A DNA stretch of 39,321 bases from Deltaproteobacteria bacterium (GTDB lineage: Bacteria > Myxococcota_A > Polyangia > HGW-17): contig JAFGWM010000017.1 of assembly GCA_016937155.1 (NCBI GenBank), positions 1-39,321 on the forward strand, written 5' to 3'. This document shows positions 7,719 through 15,402 of the stretch, in pieces. The first letter of the stretch is position 1, and the number at the start of each line of letters is the position of its first letter. The notes beneath the pieces were generated by a model. That model made no database searches. It worked only from the letters and a program-made list of their open reading frames with translations, and was not told the DNA's origin. The position numbers and the translations under genes are program-made.

Positions 7719-8159
7719 ATGACCTCAACAATTACTGTATATACTGATGGCGCATGCAGTGGCAATCCCGGTCCTGCAGGTCTGGGTGTTGTTTTATCAA
7801 ATGGCAGTATAAAGAGGGTTATAAGTGAATATCTTGGCTCTTCCACAAACAATATAGCTGAACTTACAGCTATACTCAGAGCACTTCAGGCTGTTAAAAA
7901 TAAAAAAGCTGAAGTTCTTATACACACAGACAGTTCATACAGCATAGGTGTACTGTCCAAAGGATGGAAAGCAAAAGCCAATGTGGAACTTATAACTGAA
8001 ATCAGGCTGCTTATGACATCATTTCCCAGACTGAGACTCATAAAAGTTGAAGGTCACAGCGGTGTGGAAGGGAATGAGGAAGCTGATTCTCTTGCAAGAG
8101 AGGCTGTGGAAAACCGTAAAAACCGTGATGAGTATATTTCATTGAATTCCACCAGTTAA
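7719..8159 (+). CDS. rnhA: Ribonuclease HI
   Basis: 146 residues, standard length. It degrades the RNA strand of RNA-DNA hybrids during replication. The catalytic carboxylates are all visible: D10 (YTDGACSGNPG), E48 (NNIAELTAIL), D71 (IHTDSSYS) and D123 (EEADSLA), with H113 in VEGHSG. No N-terminal hybrid-binding domain is present. The Shine-Dalgarno is weak, and translation may be coupled to the upstream cyclophilin gene 7 bases away. Confidence 0.94.
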   Translation: MTSTITVYTDGACSGNPGPAGLGVVLSNGSIKRVISEYLGSSTNNIAELTAILRALQAVKNKKAEVLIHTDSSYSIGVLSKGWKAKANVELITEIRLLMTSFPRLRLIKVEGHSGVEGNEEADSLAREAVENRKNRDEYISLNSTS

Positions 8160-8249
8160 TACAGAGATAATTAAAAAGATTTAATCCATTCAAACTATTG
8201 CTGCACAAAGATTAAAAAAAAATTAGGGTAAAAAGTTCAGAAAGAAGAT

Positions 8250-8278
8250 TTGTTTTTTATCATGGTTCTGTTTAAAAT
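8250..8278 (+). promoter_or_regulatory. Candidate promoter placing the transcript start at the M20 hydrolase ATG
   Basis: TTGTTT (8250-8255), 17 bases, then TAAAAT (8273-8278), only 6 bases before the ATG at 8285. The intervening bases are CCCCCT, so there is no Shine-Dalgarno. If real, the transcript would be leaderless. The call rests on box matching only. Confidence 0.4.
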
Positions 8279-8284
8279 CCCCCT

Positions 8285-9415
8285 ATGAAAGAATATTTAA
8301 ACGAATTAATCAATCTCAGACATGTTCTACACAGAAATCCTGAAGTGTCATGTGAGGAAAAATATACTGCACAAAGGATATCCGAGTTTCTGACAGAGAA
8401 TACTTCAGTTGAAATACATTCTGGAATTGGTGGAAATGGTCTGGCAGCGATATTCAAGGGAAAGAATCCCGGTAAGACTGTTCTGGCAAGATGTGAGCTT
8501 GATGCTCTGCCAATTAAAGAAAACAGTAAAACGGAATATTCTTCAATTGTGGAAAATGTATCACATCTTTGTGGTCATGACGGTCATATGGCAATACTTA
8601 TTGGAGTAGCTCTTAAAATTCAACAGAATCCCCCCGAAAAAGGAACAGTTATTCTCTTTTATCAGGGTGCAGAAGAAACAGGCCAGGGTGCAGAAGCAGC
8701 CCTGAAACACTCCTTTTTTGATCACTTCATTCCTGATACTGTGATTGCACTGCATAATATTCCTGGATTTAAAAAGGGAACTGTTATTACCAGTGATTCA
8801 TTTTTTGCCAGTTCTTCCACTGGAATTTGTGTGGATTTCAAAGGAAAAACTTCTCATGCAGCTGAACCTGAAAAGGGAATCAACCCCGCAAAGGCTCTTT
8901 CTGAAGTTATTTCAGGTTTTATTGATATTCCAAAAAAAATCACAAATTTTAGTTTGGTTACTGCAGTTGGAGCAACTTTGGGAAATGGAGCCTATGGAAC
9001 CAGTGCAGGGGATGCTCAGTTTAAGGCCACATTAAGGTCATATTCAGGACAGGATATGGAAAAAATCAAGCATTACGGGGAAAAACTGGTTTCAGAACTG
9101 GCACAAAAGCATGGGTTGGAGTTTGAAGTTTCATATCACGAATTTTTTCCTGCAACAGTCAATGACCCGGCTGTTAACTCCCTTATTAGGGAAAGTGCAA
9201 TTGAGAACAGTCTTGAAATTAAAAAACTTGATGCACCCTTCAGATGGTCAGAGGATTTCGGCTACTTTACATCCAGATTCAGTGGTGGAATGTTTGGTTT
9301 GGGAAGTGGTGAAGATCAGCCTCCTCTCCATCATGAGGACTATGACTTCCCAGATGAAATTATTGAATCAGGGGTAAATATGTTTGTTTCAATAATCAGG
9401 AAGGTACTTGATTAA
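8285..9415 (+). CDS. M20 family (M20D) amidohydrolase/aminoacylase
   Basis: 376 residues, typical length for M20D hydrolases (hippurate, N-acyl-amino-acid or indole-acetyl-amino-acid hydrolases). Motifs are LRHVLHRNPEVSCEE at the start, the metal-binding ELDALPI and LCGHDGHMAILIG, the catalytic GAEETGQGA, ALHNIPGFKKGT and the dimerisation-domain KGKTSHAAEPEKGINP. It should hydrolyse an N-acyl or N-carbamoyl amino acid in the cytoplasm; the exact substrate is unknown. A TAAAAT box sits 6 bases before the ATG and there is no Shine-Dalgarno. It is nearly joined to the alanine racemase gene, so the pair may act on amino acids or peptidoglycan-derived substrates. Confidence 0.88.
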   Translation: MKEYLNELINLRHVLHRNPEVSCEEKYTAQRISEFLTENTSVEIHSGIGGNGLAAIFKGKNPGKTVLARCELDALPIKENSKTEYSSIVENVSHLCGHDGHMAILIGVALKIQQNPPEKGTVILFYQGAEETGQGAEAALKHSFFDHFIPDTVIALHNIPGFKKGTVITSDSFFASSSTGICVDFKGKTSHAAEPEKGINPAKALSEVISGFIDIPKKITNFSLVTAVGATLGNGAYGTSAGDAQFKATLRSYSGQDMEKIKHYGEKLVSELAQKHGLEFEVSYHEFFPATVNDPAVNSLIRESAIENSLEIKKLDAPFRWSEDFGYFTSRFSGGMFGLGSGEDQPPLHHEDYDFPDEIIESGVNMFVSIIRKVLD

Positions 9416-9416
9416 T

Positions 9417-10565
9417 ATGTTCTGCACCAGCGTTATTGAGATAAGTAAAAGTGCTCTTCAGCAGAATTTCAGTTTTATAAGGGAAATGCTGGGAACCGAA
9501 ACGGTTTTTTCCTCAGTTGTGAAAGGAAATGCATACGGTCACGGAATTGAGGAGTTTGTACCCCTTGCCCTGGAATGCGGGCAGCGGCATTTTTGTGTTT
9601 TCAGCTCAGAGGAAGCGCGAAGAGTCAGGGAGATTACCGGTGATGAAGCAACAACCGTAATTATGGGTATGATATCACCTGATGAACTGGAATGGGCAGT
9701 TCAAAACAATGTGGAGTTTTACGTTTTTGACATGGCTCGTCTTGAAGGCGCTGTCAGGGCATCAGGTAAGACAGGCCAGAAAGCTGTAATCCATATTGAG
9801 ATGGAGACCGGAATGAACCGCACCGGATTCAGTGAAAAAGATCTTCCACAGGTAATTGAATTTCTTAAAAAGCATAATGAAAAGCTAACATTCAGAGGTC
9901 TTTGCACCCATTATGCCGGGGCGGAAAGTATTGCCAATTATTTTCGGGTTACTCATCAGATAAAAACATTCCGAAAATTGAAAAACAGATTCAGGAAAAA
10001 GCAGTTGGAACCGGAGATTTGTCATACTGCCTGCAGTGCAGCTGCCATCAGATTCCCTTCAACAAGAATGGATCTGGCAAGAATTGGTATCATGCAGTAT
10101 GGATACTGGCCCAATACTGAAACATATATCAGTCACCTTACTAGGGGTATGAAGGATAATCCTCTGAAGAGAATAATTACCTGGAAAAGCAGAATAATGA
10201 GTATCAAGGAAGTTAAAACCGGTGAATTCATTGGATATGGTACTGCTTATCTGGCATCTAAAAATATGAGGATCGCCATTGTTCCAGTTGGATATTCCCA
10301 TGGGTTTTCGAGATCACTGAGTAATCAGGGACGTGTTCTGTGTCACGGAGAAAGAACAAGTGTTTTAGGAAGTGTGAGTATGAATTCATTTACCATGGAT
10401 ATAACTGATATTCCAGCTGCCAGAGTGGGTGATGAAGTTGTAATTATTGGAAATCAGGGGGATTTGTCACTGAGTGTGGCTAGTTTCAGTGAAATGTCCA
10501 ATCAATTGAATTATGAACTTCTTACGAGACTTCCCGAAAATATCCCAAGAAAAATTATTGAATGA
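9417..10565 (+). CDS. alr: Alanine racemase
   Basis: 382 residues from the ATG at 9417; a TTG nine bases upstream is possible but sits too close to AGGAAGG. It is a PLP enzyme that interconverts L- and D-alanine for peptidoglycan. The PLP lysine K36 lies in VVKGNAYGHG. MNRTGF, LTRGMKD, the catalytic Tyr segment YGTAY and PVGYSHGFSR are present. The usual MD pair near the carboxylate-binding site reads SMNSFTMDIT, with Asn where many enzymes have Asp, so altered kinetics or substrate is possible. The ATG follows the M20 stop codon by one base. Confidence 0.88.
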   Translation: MFCTSVIEISKSALQQNFSFIREMLGTETVFSSVVKGNAYGHGIEEFVPLALECGQRHFCVFSSEEARRVREITGDEATTVIMGMISPDELEWAVQNNVEFYVFDMARLEGAVRASGKTGQKAVIHIEMETGMNRTGFSEKDLPQVIEFLKKHNEKLTFRGLCTHYAGAESIANYFRVTHQIKTFRKLKNRFRKKQLEPEICHTACSAAAIRFPSTRMDLARIGIMQYGYWPNTETYISHLTRGMKDNPLKRIITWKSRIMSIKEVKTGEFIGYGTAYLASKNMRIAIVPVGYSHGFSRSLSNQGRVLCHGERTSVLGSVSMNSFTMDITDIPAARVGDEVVIIGNQGDLSLSVASFSEMSNQLNYELLTRLPENIPRKIIE

Positions 10566-10641
10566 AAAAAATTCATGTCTTGTGCGAAAACTATGTTACA
10601 CTGATTTCGTATTTAGAATAACTTTAATACTGGAGGTTGAA

Positions 10642-11043
10642 ATGAAACCTGGTGATATCCTCAGAAAGGCCGCAATTGGTATTCTAAGTGCCGGCTCAAC
10701 TATATTAATTGCTGCATGCTATGGTGTATATGATTACAGACAGGTAGCTGAAGGAAATATTGTAAACTCCGATGGTGAGCCTGTGAGTGGGTTGAAAGTT
10801 TGTGTTGAAAATGATGGAGCACCCGTAGCATGTACCTATACTGATGATTACAGCAAGGAAGCTTATTACATTGAGGATACCGACAGCAGTGCAGACTACT
10901 GTTCCGAAAATGGTTTCTCAGTATGTGTAAGAGACGTTGATGGTGCAGAAAACGGTCTGTATCAGGATGAATGCCAGGAATTTCCTCCGGGGACAGAGCT
11001 TCCGGTTACAGCTGATTTCACCATTTACCCTGTGGAAGAATAA
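10642..11043 (+). CDS. Small lipoprotein resembling the radical-SAM-associated lipoprotein family
   Basis: 133 residues starting at ATG 10642, which has TGGAGG upstream; the longer open frame from 10513 overlaps alr and is rejected. The signal peptide ends LIAACYG (lipobox Cys at about 29). The mature part has a carboxypeptidase-regulatory-like beta segment, GNIVNSDGEPVSGLKVCV, followed by an acidic, Cys-containing domain. ACYG.YDYR and D..G.P..G..V resemble proteins named radical SAM-associated putative lipoproteins, a recollection not tested here. No radical SAM gene is in this window. It is convergent with the helicase gene. Confidence 0.6.
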   Translation: MKPGDILRKAAIGILSAGSTILIAACYGVYDYRQVAEGNIVNSDGEPVSGLKVCVENDGAPVACTYTDDYSKEAYYIEDTDSSADYCSENGFSVCVRDVDGAENGLYQDECQEFPPGTELPVTADFTIYPVEE

Positions 11044-11060
11044 ACTTCTGTTTCTTTCCC

Positions 11061-12938
11061 CTATTTCTTTCCCCTGAAATTCTTTCCGGTGCTTCCTTTT
11101 TCATGACGTCTGCCGGTGACTCTTGCTTTTCTGTTACCTTTTGAAATTCCCCTCTCACCTGAATGTTTTTTACTTCTGAAGGATGATTTCTCAGGGAGAC
11201 TGTCTTTCTCTTTTGCTATTGCAGGCTTTATCGCAACACCGCGGATTCTTGATTTTTTCATAGTTTCAAAGAGTGTCGGCAGTGAATCCTCATGAACATC
11301 AATTACAGACCAGTCAGAGAAAATTGAAATACGTCCTATTGATGATTTTCGAACGCCGCCTTCATTTATAAAAGCTCCAACTATGTCTCTGACTTCAACA
11401 CCATGATTTTTTCCGGCTGAAATTTTCACTCCCACCATCATAGTGTCATCATTTCTTTTTCGGACATCATCACCGGATGACTCATTTAACTCATTTCTGA
11501 TATTGGAATCAATTTTATTGTTGTCATCAGATTTTTCTGAAAAGTGGTTCTTTCTTTTATCTCTACGGTCGGATCTGCTGTTTCCTCTATCGGTAATTCT
11601 GAGTTCCTCAGGGGATGCCAGAATTTTCCGGTGATGGACAGGAAATGTCTTCTGAGCCATATATGCCAGCCCGGCTGCTATATCATCAATGGAAATATCA
11701 CTTTCTTCCTTAATTTCCTCCACTATCTTATGAAAGAAATCAATTTCAGATTTCTCCAGAGAATTTAATATTTCCTTTTTAAAAAGAGCAATTCTACGCT
11801 GGGTAATTTCATAAGCAGTGGGAAGAGTAATTTCAGTGATATCCTGTCCCGTATGCTTTCGCAGAAGATATAAAAGCCGGTTCTGGGAAGGAAGAAGGAA
11901 AATAATACTTTTACCTATTCTTCCATATCTTCCGGTGCGTCCAATTCTGTGAATATAAGTATCAATTTCATCAGGAACATCGAAATTGATGACATGGGTG
12001 ATTCTGGGCACATCCAGTCCACGGGCGGCAATATCTGTGGCCACAAGAATATTGGTGCGACCATCCTTGAATCTTGAAACAACTCTTTCTCTCATAAGCT
12101 GGGTCATATCACCATTGAGTGCATCAACGCTGAATCCCCCGGCTCCAAGTTTTTCTGCAAGTTCAAGTGTCATGCTTCGGGTTCTCACAAAGATTATGAC
12201 TCCGTCGATATTTTCTTCAGTTTCAACAAATCTTGCAACTGCTTCAATTCTTCCAGTTCTGGAGACCTTCCAGAAATGCTGTACAATGTTATCTGATACA
12301 TTTTCTTCCACTGACAGATTGACTTCAACGGGATCTGAAAGGAACTTTTCTGAAATCCGACGGATTCTTTCCGGCATTGTTGCACTGAAAAGCATTGTCT
12401 GATCAACCCCGGGTATCTGATCCATTATCCACTCAATATCCTCGATGAATCCCATTCGGAGCATTTCATCAGCTTCATCCAGAACCAGAGTTCTTATATT
12501 GGCGGTTTCAAGGGTTTTCCGCCGCATGTGATCCATTACTCTGCCAGGAGTTCCGACAATTACATGTACACCGTCACTGAGATGCCTTAATTGAACATCA
12601 TAGCTTTGCCCACCGTAAACACTTAAAACTCTCAGAGGATAACTTCCTGAATATGTTTTAAACGATTTGGTTATCTGCATGGCCAGTTCTCTTGTAGGTG
12701 CAATAACCAGTGCTTGGGGTTTTTTCAGGCCGAATTCAATTTTTTCAATTATTGGAAGAGCATATGCTGCTGTCTTACCGGTTCCTGTCTGAGCCAGTCC
12801 AATAAGATTACGGTTTTCCATCAGTGAGGGAATTACAGATTCCTGAATTGGAGAAGGATAGTCATATCCTATGTTTTTAAGATTATGAAGAATTTTATCA
12901 CTGAGTCCCAGTTGGGCGAAAGTTTTACGGTCTGTCAT
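11061..12938 (-). CDS. deaD: DEAD-box ATP-dependent RNA helicase with DbpA-type RNA-binding domain
   Basis: 625 residues from the second ATG (12938), which has AAGGA at suitable distance; a first ATG seven codons earlier is less well placed. It unwinds RNA duplexes in ribosome assembly or RNA decay. Motifs in order: Q motif F..LGLSDKIL, AQTGTGKT, APTRELA, TPGR, DEAD, SAT, ATDIAARGLDVP and HRIGRTGRYG. A charged linker (about 430-500) is followed by a DbpA/CsdA RNA-binding domain (MVGVKISAGKNHGVEVRDIV) and a basic GGK-type tail. The architecture matches DeaD/CsdA. The leader has a strong hairpin at 12983-13007, so RNA-structure or temperature control is possible. Confidence 0.92.
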   Translation of the reverse strand: MTDRKTFAQLGLSDKILHNLKNIGYDYPSPIQESVIPSLMENRNLIGLAQTGTGKTAAYALPIIEKIEFGLKKPQALVIAPTRELAMQITKSFKTYSGSYPLRVLSVYGGQSYDVQLRHLSDGVHVIVGTPGRVMDHMRRKTLETANIRTLVLDEADEMLRMGFIEDIEWIMDQIPGVDQTMLFSATMPERIRRISEKFLSDPVEVNLSVEENVSDNIVQHFWKVSRTGRIEAVARFVETEENIDGVIIFVRTRSMTLELAEKLGAGGFSVDALNGDMTQLMRERVVSRFKDGRTNILVATDIAARGLDVPRITHVINFDVPDEIDTYIHRIGRTGRYGRIGKSIIFLLPSQNRLLYLLRKHTGQDITEITLPTAYEITQRRIALFKKEILNSLEKSEIDFFHKIVEEIKEESDISIDDIAAGLAYMAQKTFPVHHRKILASPEELRITDRGNSRSDRRDKRKNHFSEKSDDNNKIDSNIRNELNESSGDDVRKRNDDTMMVGVKISAGKNHGVEVRDIVGAFINEGGVRKSSIGRISIFSDWSVIDVHEDSLPTLFETMKKSRIRGVAIKPAIAKEKDSLPEKSSFRSKKHSGERGISKGNRKARVTGRRHEKGSTGKNFRGKK

Positions 12939-12982
12939 GAATGATTCCTTCCGGGTCATCTTGGTTTAATAAGTGGTATGGG

Positions 12983-13007
12983 CCACAGGCTCTAAGACAG
13001 CCTGTGG
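12983..13007 (-). promoter_or_regulatory. Strong hairpin in the leader of the DEAD-box helicase gene
   Basis: CCACAGGCT (12983-12991) and AGCCTGTGG (12999-13007) form a perfect 9-bp stem with a 7-base loop, 45 bases upstream of the helicase start and about 200 bases upstream of the divergent lipoprotein gene. No T run follows on either strand, so it does not look like a terminator. It could be a leader structure for the helicase mRNA or a protein-binding palindrome. Confidence 0.5.
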
Positions 13008-13207
13008 ACCTTTAGCGGGTAATCAGGAGAAAGGAAGGATTCTCTTATCCAATCAAAAACCTGAAAGCTGAAGTCTGATAGCCTGAAAAAATAATCAATG
13101 CAAGCTGAATAATTGAAAACCATTAAAAAGTAAAAATAATCATTCAACTACATTGACGAATCATTTATTTATGTTAGGTTCTTTTTTAAATATGGGAGAT
13201 TAAATTA

Positions 13208-14941
13208 ATGGGACACATAAGATTTATTTTTCTGTTTTCTGTAGTTTTAATGGTTTTTTCCGGTTGTGATGATTCTTCAGATACAAACCATTGCGGAAAT
13301 GGTGTGATTGACACAGGTGAAGAGTGTGATGGTAATGATACCGATGGTGTTACCTGTCAGTCTCTTGGATACGTCACCGGTAATGTCAGTTGTGCAGATG
13401 ATTGTACCTTAATAGTCAACTGCACCGGAAGCTGTGGGAATGGAGAGACCGAGGAAGGCGAGGACTGTGACGGAGATGATATTCCTGTACCTGAGTGTGC
13501 GGATCTCCCCAACAGACACTATGTTGGTGGTAGTGTAGGCTGTAATAATGACTGTACTCTTGATCTGAGTCAGTGTGAAAGCTGTGGAAACAGTATAGTT
13601 GACGAGGGTGAAGACTGTGATGGTGCGGTTATGCCAGAGACAATGTGCAGCGAACTCGCCGGAACAGGTTATTATGAAGGCAGTCTAAGTTGTGGAAGTA
13701 ATTGTCTTTATGATGTCTCCGAATGTAATTCCTGTGGAAATGGCGTCAAGGATGACGGGGAAGAGTGTGATGGTGATGATTTTGGTGAATTATCCTGCGC
13801 AGACTACAATCTGAGAGGTGGAAGCCTTTCGTGTAACTCCTGCAGTGTTGATACAAGCGGATGTTTTCAGTCATTTGCCGATATGAGTGTTGGTGCCTGG
13901 CATGGCTGTGGTATTGATAACTATGGTGATATCTGGTGCTGGGGTTTAAATGAAGCTGACCAGACAGGGACTGGGATAATTGAATCTGAGATTGTAGTTC
14001 CTTCAAAAGTTTTATCAACCGAAGTCACATCTTTTGCAAAAGTCAGTGCCGGGGCCTATCATTCATGTGCTGTTGACATTCAGGGAAAAATCTGGTGCTG
14101 GGGTGCTGATCCTGAAGTTGCTACAGTGAGTATTGCTGTTCGGGTTAATACTCCTGATGAGGTTATTTTTACAGACGTTGGAAGTGGTGCTGTTTTCACA
14201 TGTGCTCTCGACACTCTTGGAGGAATTTGGTGCTGGGGACAAAACGGCTGGGGGCAATTGGGTGTGCCACTTTCCACTACTACACTTAATGAACCCACAA
14301 AAATTGAAACCGGTATTTTATTCAGTTCAATTTCTGTTGGAGCTTATCACGTCTGTGCCACTGATACAGCTGGAAATGCATGGTGCTGGGGACGTAATGA
14401 TCAGGGTCAGTCGGGAAGTGGATCATCCGAAACCAGGCTGATAAATCCAACTGAAGTAGATATGCCCCCTGCCACGGATTTTGTGACAATACAGGTGGGA
14501 GGTTACCATTCCTGTGCCCTGAATTCATCCGGAAGTGCATGGTGCTGGGGAAGAAATACCTACGGTCAGGTGGGCAACGGAGAATTCGGTAGTGATATTG
14601 ATAATCCTGAATCAGTGGATAATGGAATAGCTTACTCATGGATAAAGGGTGGTGGTGAATTACACACCTGTGGTGTTGATACAGCCGGCAAGCTTTGGTG
14701 CTGGGGTGGTAATACGTATGGTAATCTTGGTGATGGAACCACTACTCCTGCATATTCCCCAACTGAAGTTGATATAGAGAATGTTCTCTTCACCAGAGTT
14801 TACCCCGGGAATAATTACACATGTGCCCTTGACGATACTGGAGCCGCATGGTGCTGGGGCAATAATGGATACGGCCAGCTTGGCAATTCAACTCTGGAAA
14901 ATTCATATTATCCTGTTCCAGTAAATATGCCCGTTGAATAA
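13208..14941 (+). CDS. Lipoprotein with four CGNG cysteine repeats and seven RCC1-like propeller repeats
   Basis: 577 residues. A signal peptide ends with FSGC (lipobox Cys at about 21). Next come four Cys-rich repeats of the type CGNG.ID.GE.CDG, each with a following C..C..DC segment (residues about 30-215). These are common on Myxococcota surface proteins. The C-terminal half has seven RCC1-like repeats of about 50 residues, each centred on HSCA.D..G..WCWG...YGQLG, enough for a seven-bladed propeller. Every blade carries two conserved Cys. It probably binds a partner outside the cytoplasm, which is not identifiable. The start has GGGAG upstream. Confidence 0.85.
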   Translation: MGHIRFIFLFSVVLMVFSGCDDSSDTNHCGNGVIDTGEECDGNDTDGVTCQSLGYVTGNVSCADDCTLIVNCTGSCGNGETEEGEDCDGDDIPVPECADLPNRHYVGGSVGCNNDCTLDLSQCESCGNSIVDEGEDCDGAVMPETMCSELAGTGYYEGSLSCGSNCLYDVSECNSCGNGVKDDGEECDGDDFGELSCADYNLRGGSLSCNSCSVDTSGCFQSFADMSVGAWHGCGIDNYGDIWCWGLNEADQTGTGIIESEIVVPSKVLSTEVTSFAKVSAGAYHSCAVDIQGKIWCWGADPEVATVSIAVRVNTPDEVIFTDVGSGAVFTCALDTLGGIWCWGQNGWGQLGVPLSTTTLNEPTKIETGILFSSISVGAYHVCATDTAGNAWCWGRNDQGQSGSGSSETRLINPTEVDMPPATDFVTIQVGGYHSCALNSSGSAWCWGRNTYGQVGNGEFGSDIDNPESVDNGIAYSWIKGGGELHTCGVDTAGKLWCWGGNTYGNLGDGTTTPAYSPTEVDIENVLFTRVYPGNNYTCALDDTGAAWCWGNNGYGQLGNSTLENSYYPVPVNMPVE

Positions 14942-15402
14942 TATTCTTTACCATCATTTTCTTAAAACAGCTTTCAATCGGTGCTAACCATAAGTTTTTT
15001 TTACAAAAATTCAAAGTTTGATAATTACAGAAAAGCGCAAGATAGTAGATCTAACGGAAAAGCAAAAAAGGGGATCGACCAGGAAAAAATAAAATGATCC
15101 AGTGGGAAAGAAAGAGAGAAAGATGCCTGGATCATTGCCATTAGAACTGAGAGAATTTTTTGCTGACCCCCTGACTACCTAAAATATATTTTGTTTATAT
15201 AACAATACTTTGGCTCAACTGACGTGGGCACCGCTGTAGACTCGGTAGCTCAGGTTTTTATTAAAATAATCTTTGAGACCAGTTGTAAAAACTGCTGGAA
15301 CTCAAAAAGGAATTGACCCAAGGATTAATCCTGATGTTGTTAATAATTCAGATGATCGGGTATTTGATATAGAAGAAGTAATTTTTGAAGTGAAGTTATT
15401 AT
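14942..15402. other. Gene-free stretch with a long inverted repeat and a possible gene relic
   Basis: No convincing gene is seen. ATGATCCAG (15094-15102) and CTGGATCAT (15127-15135) are a perfect 9-bp inverted repeat around a 24-base purine-rich loop. Towards the right, an open frame without ATG (about 15270-15448) reads KTAGTQKGIDPRINPDVV, which looks protein-like but is short, lacks a start and overlaps the end of the next gene. It may be a decayed gene end. Confidence 0.45.

Noticed and set aside
15240-15310. GGTAGCTCAGG resembling the D-arm of a tRNA
   Set aside because: No TTCGANTC arm, no acceptor stem pairing and no 3' CCA within reach; a chance match.
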